Shown in pieces: positions 16,963 through 27,500 of a DNA stretch of 27,500 bases. Origin of the DNA: Hirudo medicinalis (taxonomy: Eukaryota; Annelida; Clitellata; Hirudinida; Hirudinidae); the NCBI GenBank assembly GCA_011800805.1, contig MPNW01000426.1:24830-52329 (forward strand), given 5' to 3'. The notes beneath the pieces are model-generated. The model made no database searches. It was not told where the DNA came from and saw only the letters and a program-made list of their open reading frames with translations. Numbering within the stretch: position 1 is the first letter of the stretch; every line of letters begins with the position of its first letter. Both the position numbers and the translations under genes were made by a program.

Positions 16963-17050
16963 AAAAGATGAAGTAGAGAATAATTTTTCAATGTTTTAAA
17001 CAAACAAATTTTTTTAAACATGAATACCTTGATAAATCAATGAATTTCAA

Positions 17051-17056
17051 TTTATT
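17051..17056 (-). other. Candidate polyadenylation signal of the SLC35D-like gene
   Basis: TTTATT on the plus strand is AATAAA on the minus strand, about 380 nt beyond the transporter stop. I see no earlier canonical signal. If used, the transcript would end near 17030 and overlap the MRM2 3' UTR. Confidence 0.4.
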
Positions 17057-17081
17057 GCTTTGGCATCCAGAAACATCAATC

Positions 17082-17087
17082 AATAAA
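17082..17087 (+). other. Polyadenylation signal of MRM2
   Basis: AATAAA lies 120 nt after the MRM2 stop codon, the first canonical signal downstream on the plus strand. It places the transcript end near 17100-17110. Confidence 0.6.
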
Positions 17088-17434
17088 CATTAAAACATAA
17101 AGGAATTATTAGAGAAAACTGATAGAGAATCATTAAAATGCTATGGAAGGCTCAAAACCCATATAAAAGATCCTAAAATATTTGGAATCATAGCATCAGA
17201 ATCAGGAGGTAATGAATGTAGAGACCAACCACTTCAAAAAGGGATGTGAAAAATTGATTCACATGCTAATTAGGGCCTCCATCCTTGGTTTGAGATGTCA
17301 AGGCCATACCGGGCATAAAAATGCTGCATAATTTACAAAAAATACCCATAAATTCACATGCCCCCAAAAAATCAGGTACCGTGTCTCGCTCATTCACTCA
17401 TTCAACAGATCATCATTAGAAAAATCTCAAAGCT

Positions 17435-18681
17435 TCATTCTTCAAGATTTTTGTCCCTGATTTCAATCTGAGCTTCCTCATCTTTAGAATCTGCCAGAAG
17501 TTTTTCCTTAACAGTTCGATGTTTGATGAGGGTGTACAGCAAACCCCCGGAAAAGTTCAGTGCAATTCCAGACAAGAGGTAGGTGTTGATAGTGACACCC
17601 CCAAAAGCAAACATGCCTGCCACAGTCTGGAGAAGAGTCTTCAATGTGCCAGTGATGCTTGTAGTCAGGGCTGAGTTGTAAGTAGTGCAAAGGAACAACA
17701 GGTAGTTGAGCAAACATCCAAAGACGATCATAGTAGTGAACGAGAGGATGAATCCGATGTTCAGGGACACCAGACGGCTGAAGAGCTCGCCCACGGCAGG
17801 ACAGATTTCCCGGGTGACAAAGGACATGATGACAAGGAGAGGTAACGTGTTGAAACTGTTGAGATGGAGAGATTCTACTGCCCCAAAATCCGAGGCATGT
17901 TTTTGGACGAGCAGAAGGTACAGGGCTTGGCTGAAGACACTTGCTCCTCCGTAAATATATGCCATGAGGTCAAAGGTTAGATCTCCAAATCCTGAAAAAA
18001 AGCAAGACCCCAATCAAAATAACTCTTTTACAAATAAGATATACAACTTAACAAAGATAGGAAAAATATGGGATTATTTGATAAGATTTATTAGGAAATG
18101 GAGAAGGTATTTATAAAAAATTCTAAATATTACATATACCCAGTTTTAATTATAAATTGTCTCAAAGTTACAATACAATAATCAAAAGTTACATTACTTT
18201 GCTATTTATTGTTAACCATCTCATAAACATAAATGAATTATCAACCTGCAAGAATGCATCCAGCAGTGATCATAGCCACAGCAGCACATGTCAATGGCGA
18301 GGGCATTGGCTTTTTAAGTATTATGACCCCCAGGATGAGTATTACCACAGGGGCGCATCGTTTGATCACACCATACATCGGTATGTTCATCCCATTGAGG
18401 GCTGAAAGAGAAAGAACACTGTTTGCAGCATAAAAAATGGATGGAATCAAGAATTTCCAGGCCCTTTCCATCGTGAACTTGATGATGAATCGATTTCCAC
18501 TCAATCGCATCATTTCCAAAATGGCAATTGTGAAGGCCATTTGACAGCTGACTATGAAAAAGGGATAGTTGTAGTTGAGTGAGGTCAAGACAAGTTTGTT
18601 TACAAATGTCATGGAGGCAGAACAGGCACCATAAATGACAGCTATAAAAAAGCCGATGGCCGGACTGGACTTTGTCGTCAT
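17435..18681 (-). CDS. SLC35D3: SLC35D-family nucleotide-sugar transporter (SLC35D3-like)
   Basis: Multi-pass carrier of the drug/metabolite transporter superfamily; relatives exchange UDP-sugars for nucleotide monophosphates across Golgi or ER membranes. The substrate of SLC35D3-type members is less settled. Two exons, 18681-18246 and 17991-17435, join at a phase-1 intron (GTTGAT...TTTTCAG), giving 330 aa. About ten hydrophobic segments are visible, for example 9-29, 75-97, 108-123, 130-146, 157-174, 195-205, 222-247, 258-276 and 283-302. Family wording: IPMYGVIKRCAPVVILILGV (100-119), KKPMPSP, AGFGDLTFDLMAYIYG (145-160), YNSALTTSITGTLK (250-263). The IPMYGV-KRC and G-GDL wording is closest to SLC35D3. 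The tail (304-330) is short and charged, unlike the long tail of vertebrate SLC35D3, so the symbol marks the nearest relative and not proven orthology. The gene is convergent with MRM2. Confidence 0.9.
17992..18245 (-). other. Intron of the SLC35D-like gene
   Basis: Short AT-rich intron with GT and AG borders, splitting a glycine codon in the AG-FGDL motif. Nothing else is seen in it. Confidence 0.85.
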
Positions 18682-21600
18682 TTTCAGGACTTTGGATTGA
18701 AGTTACATAAACTTTTTCAAAACACTAATGTAGCAAGGCCTCCAGTTAAACGAACGTAACTATAACCTCAACTAAATTCTTCCTAGTTAACGACAATGTA
18801 ATTCAACATTAAAAATAACAGATGTTTAATAAATATTTTCCTAATTAATCTTAGATAAAACCGATACAAAACACCCCATGTCGAAGCTAATGCCTGAGGC
18901 TACAAAAAAGTAAACGTAGCAGGTACATTTAACTTCAGAACATTTTCAGTTTAACACCATATCTGAAAATATTAAATTTGAATAAAATTGCGGTATTCAA
19001 TTTATTACAAATTTTTATCTTTGTGACAATTTCATAACTGTCTATGTAACTGTTATTAACTAACTTTCTTAAGTAATATTACAGTGCATAAAATAAATTA
19101 TGTTTAACAAAATATATAAGGTGCGTACATAAAAATGTGCGCAAAATTACTGATAAAAAGATAATCTTTTTTTCCCCAGTGGATGGATGTGTAATCGACT
19201 GGATCAGATGGCTCTCAAAAAGTCAAGAACTTTGTTTTGTAACATGTTACTATTATTCTTGAAGAAAGACATGTGAAATACAAACTTCTGAAGTTAACAT
19301 TTAAATTATTACGCAGATGAATTATATATGGAATTGTTGCAAAATTTACCAAGTTTCGAATCACCCCACGCTCTTACACATAACATTTACACAATATTTA
19401 CTAAACGAGAGTTAAATACAAGTTGAAAACAAATTTGTTATTATGGAGAACGACTAAAAATTAAAATTTTATTTTGCTCATTTGTCGTTTTCTTCAGTTG
19501 AAAAATTCCAAAGCAACTTTAAATACTTTTAAAATTAGAAAATGCAATCAAATAAAAAACTTAAGTGTCCATTGCGAATTCTCAAATACATATAAAAGTT
19601 CTACAGAGCATAAAAACAAGGCATTAACGTTGAGACAAAGTGGACCAAGAAAATGTCTGAAAGATTAGAAGAACAATAACAGTTGAGAGAAAGACTTCGT
19701 AATCATAATAATAGTTCAAACCTCACAACGACCTTGACTGGACGGCGTTTGTATGTGAAAACTTAACAAGTGCTTGAAGCTATAAATTATTCACTAGCAA
19801 CGAAACTTTATTGAATTTCAAAAATTTTCAAAAAATTCATACATATACAGTTATGGTGAGACACAATGTTACAAGTTAGACTGTTGTTGCAAGAGTTGTG
19901 GGAAACAAATAAGTGTTAACGTTTCAGTTCTCAGCGAATGAATTTGGCCAATAATGCCAAATTTCTTCTACTTGACCTTTTTGTGTTATTATTTGGCTCA
20001 ATAACAAAAAGTGATCAAATATTTTGGGAAAGATATGATATCATTGCACGTTTTCTGAAAGATTACATTTATCATTTCAGTTTCATACTATTTTGGTAGT
20101 TATAATATTTAGCTGAGAATTACTTCAAATATTTACAACAATAAACCTTTTGAAGTAAAGTTCCACACTTAAACGGTTGTGCAACTTTTACCAATAAATC
20201 GATTGAAACAGAGAAAAGGAGATCGTGAGCAGGGAAGTGGCTCGTCTATTAAGAAATATTCTCACAAGCTTCCTCTACAAAAGCCAAACTTTTGTTTTGC
20301 CGAGGCACCTCGTTCAGAGAAGCACTCCTGAGTCTTAGGACGATTGCGCTGGTCGAAATTCCGGTAAAGTTGGTTCACTCTTGCATTGAATTTTTAGAAC
20401 ATAGACAGGCACTTTTTAAAGCATCGTGCGAATGTTTAAAATATCATAAATGTTATTTTGTTATGATTTATATTTCAGTTTCAGTTTCATACCATTTTGG
20501 TTGTTGTCATATTTCACGCCATTAAGTTTGTAATGCCAGAACTATTGAATGCCTTCGAATTACAGTACAGTAATTTTTGATTGCTAATTGCAACTATTTT
20601 CTTAGGTCGTCCATAAAGCTGCTGGTTCAGAAGTTTGCGTGCAGTAAATTCTTTATGGAGTTTTCTAAAACCTTAAAAATTTGAGGAAGATCAAGATTTC
20701 ATTTCACTCAAGCAAGTCCTTAGCAAATCCAAGCTTCCATCAACAAAATTCTTGCAGAATTGGGACCGAACGTTCAATACGAGGTGAGCCACTTATCAAA
20801 GCAAACATTGAAGAATTCTTAGAAGTTCAAACTTCCAAAGCTCATTCAATGACTTTGGTTTTCTAACAAATCATTCACCTGTCGAATTGTGGTTCAATAA
20901 AGTTTTGTAAACAAATTGTATCTTCCGCTAGTTAAGTAATTGATGAAATTTAATTAAGTCACAATTCGTTAATTAAAATGTTTAATTAAACGTTAACGTC
21001 TTGTAGTTGCTGTTGTGTTGTTCTACAACTGAGTAATAGAGTGGGGATTTTGTTCGACCAATGTTAGTGATTTTCCACGATTTTAACTTCTGAGTACAAC
21101 ATTTCTCACTTGTATTAAGTTGCATCGGTGCAACCATAATGCGTTGAGTATTAGCATTATTCATAACATACCAATTTTTTGGCACTAATCATAAATTGCA
21201 TAAATTAGGTGTTTCGCTGAAAAGTCAATCAATTTATAAGGCTATTATCTAAAAATTAACCAAGAGACATCAGTGGAATTTATTTTCCCACTCAACTTTA
21301 TCAATAATTTTTCATCCAATGCAACCAGGGTTCAATAAATTATATTTGAGCAGCAAATAGTCCTCAATGTTGAAATGGTGAAATTGTCACGACATAGGTT
21401 GAAAAGAAGGGCGGAAGAGTCGTGATGTTAGAAAATGTCTAAATACATTTCAACTATAGAGAGCCTTCCCTCTGTTAAACTTGCATTCTGAGCTCAATAA
21501 AGGCCAGCTAGGATTGGACGCATATAAACCATTCCGATACAAAATTCTGGGAAAGAGGAAATTTAAAAACAATTTGATGATTTCGAGAAATACTTGGATT

Positions 21601-24600
21601 CAACAATCGAAAGAATCTAATTTCTACTAATGTGAGTTCATTGATTTTGTTTATTGAAGATATTTGAGGAATATTTGGACTGATTAATACGATCGAGAAT
21701 GTGTCCGATATGACAAGATGACAAGATGTAGAGAGTACTGGAGTTTGATTTAGATCATGGATCATTGAAAACAATTAATATGGAATTTTTAACCTAATAC
21801 TTTTATTTTTAAAGAAGACTGAAACTTCTGTTTTTTTTATTTGTTTTCTTTCTTTATCGATCGGGCGATTATCGGTTCAAATCCTGTCAATAACTCAACG
21901 TACGCAACAACTCAACATCCTTTTTGCAATCCCAATTTCTCCAAACCGATTCGCATCTTTCTTTAAAAAATCGCTTTATTTTCGTTAGTCTTCGAGTACT
22001 TCGACAGTTCACAAACTTATAAATTATTCGTTAAATGATAACAAAATGCAATAAATAAGACTAGTGACAATCAAAATTCTTGTTAGTTTAAATCTTGTAA
22101 GTAACCTCGTTGAGATGATGAAGTCCTACAACAATTCAATGATCGACTACTCAATTTTTATTGATGCTATTAAACTTCTATTTCAACGGGTCTCAATGTT
22201 CGTGGTATTCCAGATTCATTCCATTTGGTTTGGGATGAACGTGATTGCACATTATTACATTGATTCAATAATAAAATTACTCTAATTACTAAAATTATAC
22301 TCCATTAAGGTACTGGTACTGTTAATACATATCTACCTAATAATGTATATCTAATATATCTATCTATCAATCAATCTATAATATTTGATAGTGGTTCTAA
22401 TAATAACAACGATGACAATAAACAATCTAAGAATATTTGGTGATAATAACTTAATAATGTGGTACTGATGGTGGTGGTTAGTTCTCAGAATTAAGTACCA
22501 GTTTACAAGTACAAGTAAGGCTTACAATGAAGGCTTACACCTACATGTTCTGCTTTAATTTCTGGACGCAAATGAAAATAACATTTAGCAACTTGTTCTG
22601 CTGTGTAAATGCGGCGCTGATTAATATTTTGCTTTTATTAAACATTTTTTAAAGTTAATGATAATTAAGATAATTGTTACATTGATAGTGCATTAATAAA
22701 CTGGAATATTTATTAGAATGGTTTGGATTTTTAATGCAACAAAAATGCTAATTGTATGTTAATTATATGTTATGGTAATAGTTTGAGAAATGTAGACCAT
22801 TATTAAATATGTGACTGATTATTCAATGGAATGGTCTAAAAAATATGACGTCATTGCTTTCACAACCTTGTAACAAATCCCAAGTTGACATTCTGTGACG
22901 TGTCAATAACATGATTATGTCATTACTGATGCATTTTCTCAGTAAATACATTTAATCAACAGATCCAGGAATTTGTTTCAAGTTTAAACTAGGAAATATT
23001 GTAAAATTAAAAAAAAAACACTAAGTAATTTTGAGCAGAACTCGAAAAACCGCGTCTATTTTCGTCTGCCTCGTGTCCTCAATAAAGTCAAAATGTCAGG
23101 TTTATTTGCCGCCTCTGCTTCCTGAAAACAAGAACAATATACTCGGATACTATTTCGAAGTGTTGAGCGATTTTTTAGGAATTAAACCCAAATAAACTTT
23201 GGAGATTGTGAGAATATTTAGAGAGTACCTCAACGTCTGCTATCTGGTGCCATATTTGAGCCGTCAATTGTCGAAAGTCAGAACAATCCTAGGCATTCGG
23301 GGGTGGCACCTGCTAAAGGCCTTGATAAATAATGTCAATAATTCTTACTGCATTTAAGCACTAAAATCCTCAATAACAATTATAGCAGTAGAATGGTACC
23401 TATTTTAACTTTTTAATAACGATAATAACAACTGCAACACAATCATGGGAATCTATGTAATTCTAAAAGCTTAATTTGAATTTGTTTAAATTTGGATTAA
23501 GGTTAAGATGAGTACTTTTATTAAAATATGTTGATGGTGTAATCATTATTAATGTTTGTATTTGTGTATGTATATGATTGTATTTGCAGTAAAATATAAG
23601 CCAATTGGTGATTTGTGCAGAAATAATGATGTAGAAGTCATTATATAATCAGTTTACATAATTGTGACAAATATTAAGGGGTAAATTAATTTAATTTACT
23701 TATTATTAATTTGTAAGGCGCCATGTAATTGTTTTTTTCTGAAAAATATTTTAAATTTAAGTAAAATTGAATACTTTCATACAAAATAAGGTTGAATTCA
23801 TGTCTAACTTAGAATAACCAATTGTTAGTTTGCTGCGGTTCTTCTCAGAAGACTTTGAGGTTTGAAAACTGAATTGAAATTTTCTTGGAATGTTACAACC
23901 GGTATGGATGGCTTGTTGTTGGCCTTTGAAAGACATTCAGAAAGACATCCACAAGTCATTGTAATGCTTATTACAATACGCCGACTTACGCAATGAACCA
24001 TTGTCTTGCTGCTGTATTTCATTTGCCACAAGGAAATAATCTTGATGTCATAAATCTATTTAGATTCATTCGATGCATGCCAACGATTCGGAATCGTGAC
24101 CAAAAACACGAAATAAAATCGATTTAAAAAGTACACAAGTATTATTTTTATTATTGATGCTAATATTGTGAGAAAAGAATAGGAATAATATTAATATAAA
24201 AATATAAGTACATTCTTACAAATTACGTAATATCAATAACTTTCGTTTAGATCCCGCATGAACAACTTTGAAATTTTCAAACGTTTGCAAAAATCACATT
24301 TAATCACCGAATAATTTGGATCTGTTGATTTATTTCTGCAAATACCATCACGACTTTTTATTTTCACATTTATTTATATTCTGTAATAAGTTATGTAGTT
24401 TCTATGTGGGTGGCCCAATTAGCACAGTGTTCCCTTCGGGCAGCCTTCGAGTGTCATCGGAGTTTTTGTGTATGTACAAACTCGAATTGTGGTTTATGTT
24501 TTTCTTGTGCATAATATGACCTCAAGAAGCGAACAAATAAAAAAAAGGATGAATGAATAATACTAATTACAAATCAAATATAAGCAAGAGATTATCAATT

Positions 24601-25420
24601 ACGAATTGTTGTCAAAGTGCAAACATCTTTCAAATCGTTTGAAAAACATTTTCGACATTAATGTTTGATGCAATTAAAAACGTTTAAAGTAATGTATTTT
24701 AACATGTATTTTGTCACGAAAAGCCTCGCGTCTTGTTGACATTGTATCGACCACGAACTTTCGCCGAAGATCGTAAAAATAAAACACATTGAAGCAAAAT
24801 GTCTGCTCCTTGAATTTTAAAAATGTTTAAAAACATTCCTATTTCAAAGACCATTTGAATGTACATTTTGAGGAGCTAACTTCGCTGTCACGGGTGAAAG
24901 CGGGGTGTTCAGATCACGATGCGTGACAAGAAAGCGTGATGGCAAATAAACTTTTTTTTCTAAAATAATGTGCTTTGTTTTACTAAATAACTAAGCAATT
25001 TATTGTCTGGGCCAGCCTGGCCACGCCTATTTTAATCCATTGAAGAATTTCATTTCAGCGGCACTATTTTCGCTTTATTTCACGAGGTAAATAGATAAAA
25101 TCATGTTAAATGTGAAAAAGATTCATTTATTAATCCCAGAAATTACTGTCTAATAAACGGAGCTAAATAATTGAATAGTTTTAATTGGTCATCATTAGAT
25201 TTACGAAATTAATTTACCCATTCTTTATTTTTACTCACAGTTACTCATTGCTGTTGATTAGGCTAATGTGCACCCATTTCACTTACCTAACCAGGTATTG
25301 AGGAGGTTTATAACTATTGATATTTTGGTAATTTAAAGCTTTAAACTTTAAATTTTTAACTCAAATACCACTTCGCTGTGGCACGATTTCAAATTGATGT
25401 CAATTCAATGTTGTCTGACC
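18682..25420. other. 6.7-kb AT-rich gene-poor region
   Basis: No conserved protein, tRNA or rRNA gene is recognised. All open frames are under about 90 codons and lack domains. Landmarks: two related words near 20076 and 20480 (TTTCAGTTTCATAC, then ATTTTGGT); a coding-like 61-codon frame at 20681-20866, followed by AATAAA near 20895; a short inverted repeat TCACGAC/GTCGTGA (21387-21393, 21419-21425) ahead of CTCAATAAAG near 21493; a similar CTCAATAAAG near 23079; and a possible LINE 3' tail near 24400-24560. It may hold regulatory DNA for flanking genes and old repeats. Confidence 0.5.
24400..24560 (+). mobile_element. Possible LINE 3' end (tail fragment)
   Basis: A GC-richer block containing TTCCCTTCGGGCAGCC is followed by a T-rich stretch, GTGCATAATATGACC and then GAACAAATAAAAAAAAGG. 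A non-coding block ending in a polyadenylation signal plus A-run resembles the 3' UTR of CR1/L2-type LINEs from memory. No reverse transcriptase frame and no checked target duplication, so this is tentative. Confidence 0.3.
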
Positions 25421-25424
25421 GGTT

Positions 25425-25536
25425 TATAAATAGAATGCCTGTTATTTACAACACGCAAGACAACACACCAAGCTCAATGTGGTCTTCTTTTTCAATGGTC
25501 TTATTAAGGATAATGAAAATAATAATGTTATCGTGA
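25425..25536 (+). promoter_or_regulatory. TATA-type core promoter candidate with short leader frame
   Basis: TATAAATAG at 25425-25433 is followed about 30 bp later by TTACAACACGC, a plausible start region. An ATG at 25477 then opens a 19-codon hydrophobic frame ending at 25536. A GTGAAT at 25534 could act as a splice donor. It lies 1 kb upstream of the signal-peptide exon at 26.5 kb on the same strand, so it could be that gene's promoter and 5' exon. Inferred only from signal spacing. Confidence 0.35.
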
Positions 25537-26034
25537 ATAATAATAATAATAATTAATGATTGTTATCATTACAAACATTTTTCAAGAAGATGGCGACAAA
25601 GATAAATGAGAAAGATTTGAAATAAGGAATTCTAGGAATGGACACTTGAATTTCATTGATCTGTTGTGGCTTTTACTTCAAATATAAAAAAAAAAAGAAT
25701 TTCTACTGCTCAAGTAATTAATTGAATCTTATTAATTATTTTTGGGACCAAATTATAGCAACAATATTATGTTCATAATTTCTAATTTATATTTAAAGTT
25801 TAAAAATATATCTAAAAAGTTGGCAGAGAATTAACAGGAGGTAGAAATATGGTAGTAGATGCATTCTTGGGTTTGCTGGCTTGTAAATTACATTTGAACA
25901 AAAAAATATCGTGCCACCGACGAGTTTTTGAAATAAGATTATCACAGCATAGAAGTTGTAAAATTCGATTAAAACAAGATGAAAACATGAACCGATGAAT
26001 GTAGAGAATAGCAATAATAATTAACAAAAAATAA

Positions 26035-26065
26035 CAATAACAATAATAATAATAGTAACAGTAGC

Positions 26066-26116
<51 letters not shown>

Positions 26117-26135
26117 AATAATAATAATATAATAA
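26035..26135. repeat. (CAA)n/(AAT)n microsatellite
   Basis: A pure (CAA)n run at about 26065-26114 sits between AAT-type triplet runs. The minus-strand frame across it is a cysteine/tyrosine homopolymer artefact. Further AAT/ATT-rich simple sequence continues to about 26350. Confidence 0.9.
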
Positions 26136-26539
26136 CAACAATATTCTTATTATTAATACATGCTCATAATCACATTATTTTATTTAATATTATATCAGTA
26201 ATTAATAATAATAATAAAAACTTTAATTAATATTGTAATTACAATAATTATTACACGCTATAATAATTAACATATTTATGTAGTAATTATAAGTTAAGTT
26301 ATTATTATTAATACTAATATTAATAGTTATTACTATTATATTATTATTATTAATACAACGTCACAGCAATCCTTTGGATTAAAAATGATACTTTGTTGTT
26401 CTCTAGTTATCGCTAAACATCTATTCTTATCATTTCTTTTCATAAATAAAAATTAATTATTAATAAATAACAATAATAACAGTATTTTGTGTTGTAATTT
26501 CTGGCAACAGCCTCAAAAGCCCAGCGCAGTTCACTATCA

Positions 26540-27451
26540 ATGACCTCAAACCAGCTTAGCCCAACAAAAGCGATGCTACCTGGTTGTAGTTGTTCCAGTC
26601 GGAAACCTTTCCATGTCTTCTTCTTGTTGTTGGTCGTAATTCATTCATTCGCTGCTGGACAGCTTCTACCTCAAAGTAAGCAAATGTGGAATAACATGTT
26701 AAATATCTATATTAATAATAAAAATTATTATTATATAATTAATATTAATTTATTAATGTCAATACAATAATCTTTAAATATTTATTATATTTATATTTAG
26801 TTTGAATTAATAATGATATTGTTTCACGCTTTTAGTTAATCACTTACTTTCTGTAATATTTTAATTAAATAGATTTAATAATTAAATATAATTATTTCCA
26901 TAAATAATTTATTCACTAACCGAATACCACTTTATGCACGAACAATGTTTTGTTCGTTAATAAGGTTACAAAAAGTGACTGTAATCTGGATTTAGAGACA
27001 TTTCAAAATAAGGACACTTGAAGTTAAGCAGCCAAGAATATAATCGAGCGTGTATTCTCAAATGTATTTTTACTCAAGCTCATAAATCAATAACAGTCTT
27101 AATATGATTACAATTATAAACCCACAAAGGTTTAATAAATTAATTCCGATTAATTAAGACCACCTAAGTTGAATGTTTTTATTTTTTTTTATAAAGATTG
27201 CAGGATATCGTGGGTGCTAACTCTGAACAGCTACACTATCGGAGGTTACGGAGACTCATCCTCCACAACCACTGACCAGTGTCTCAATGGGTGCTTGCGA
27301 GACTTGTCCTGCACCGGAATACAAGTCCACCATCTCCTCGCTGACGCCGTCGAATGCTGGAGGTTCTACTCTGACAGTTTCAGTTTGTCTTCGTCTCTCA
27401 TCGCTGGTTACGATCAATATACTCTGCAATCAAGATGTTTCAATGGAACAG
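26540..27451 (+). CDS. 5' part of a secreted/membrane protein with a PAN/Apple-like domain (partial)
   Basis: A first coding exon ends at 26675 before GTAAGC and encodes a basic n-region, the hydrophobic core FHVFFLLLVVIHSFAAG and a likely cleavage site before QLLPQ: a signal peptide. Two ATGs are possible, 26540 and 26573; the second has a purine at -3. A further exon, 27204-27451 (AG before, GTGCAT after), reads DQCLNGCLRDLSCTGIQ, ECWRFYSD and GYDQYTLQSRCFNGT. This five-cysteine pattern fits a PAN/Apple-like module, used in animal extracellular proteins for protein or sugar binding. The exon borders as seen do not match in phase (phase 1 out, phase 2 in; direct joining gives an early stop), so a small unseen exon probably lies between 26676 and 27203. 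The gene continues past the window end. No specific family is named. Confidence 0.6.
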
Positions 27452-27500
27452 GTGCATTGCTTTGATTGAAAAAAATTGATTTTAATATATTATTCTTGCA

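Noticed and set aside
19897..19905. Suppressor of Hairless binding site (TGTGGGAAA)
   Set aside because: A single 9-bp match in a 6.7-kb gene-poor region is expected by chance, with no cluster or conserved neighbour motif.
23060..23130. First coding exon (MSGLFAASAS)
   Set aside because: The frame stops after ten codons with no splice donor before the stop.
25812..26141. Minus-strand 109-codon frame rich in Tyr and Cys
   Set aside because: It is the translation of the CAA/AAT microsatellite.
27287..27469. Alternative plus-strand frame in the PAN-like exon
   Set aside because: The cysteine spacing and CW motif are in the other frame, so this one is a shadow.

Overview
This is a window of animal nuclear DNA, almost certainly from an invertebrate. 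The genes are split by spliceosomal introns with GT-AG borders, the standard code fits every intact frame, intergenic DNA is very AT-rich, and there are DNA transposons, a tRNA-derived SINE and LTR-like pieces. There are no bacterial operons, CRISPR arrays or ribosome binding sites. I cannot name the phylum. Three complete conserved genes can be spliced together from the sequence, plus one broken gene and the 5' part of another. Layout: 1-420 is a three-copy tandem repeat. 1772-3786 (+) is a sideroflexin-2-like gene whose exons are well conserved but which carries a nonsense codon, reading-frame breaks and a missing exon, so it is called a pseudogene. 5290-8996 (-) is a complete 11-exon RBPJ/CSL/Suppressor of Hairless gene (479 aa), the DNA-binding effector of Notch signalling; one intron holds a SINE with a perfect 9-bp target duplication. 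10113-11512 is a non-autonomous hAT transposon with a perfect 8-bp target duplication, and a second 213-bp element with 15-bp inverted ends is nested inside it. 11521-15250 is repeat-rich and holds two LTR-like units, a GC-rich nested hairpin, a tRNA-like GC island and weak coding-like fragments. 15253-16962 (+) is a complete two-exon MRM2 gene (268 aa, mitochondrial 2'-O-ribose rRNA methyltransferase). 17435-18681 (-) is a complete two-exon SLC35D-family nucleotide-sugar transporter (330 aa), convergent with MRM2, and the two 3' ends probably overlap. 18700-25400 holds no recognisable gene. 25.4-27.5 kb (+) has a TATA-type promoter candidate, microsatellites, a signal-peptide exon and a cysteine-rich PAN/Apple-like exon: the 5' part of a secreted or membrane protein gene that runs off the window. 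The genes are functionally unrelated housekeeping and signalling genes, as is usual in animals, and share no obvious pathway. I found no convincing new multi-gene system. The most informative signals are the nested transposon insertion, the dying sideroflexin copy, the intronic SINE and the unusual C-terminal end of the RBPJ protein. Exon borders were set by splice consensus and by homology from memory, and no searches were run.
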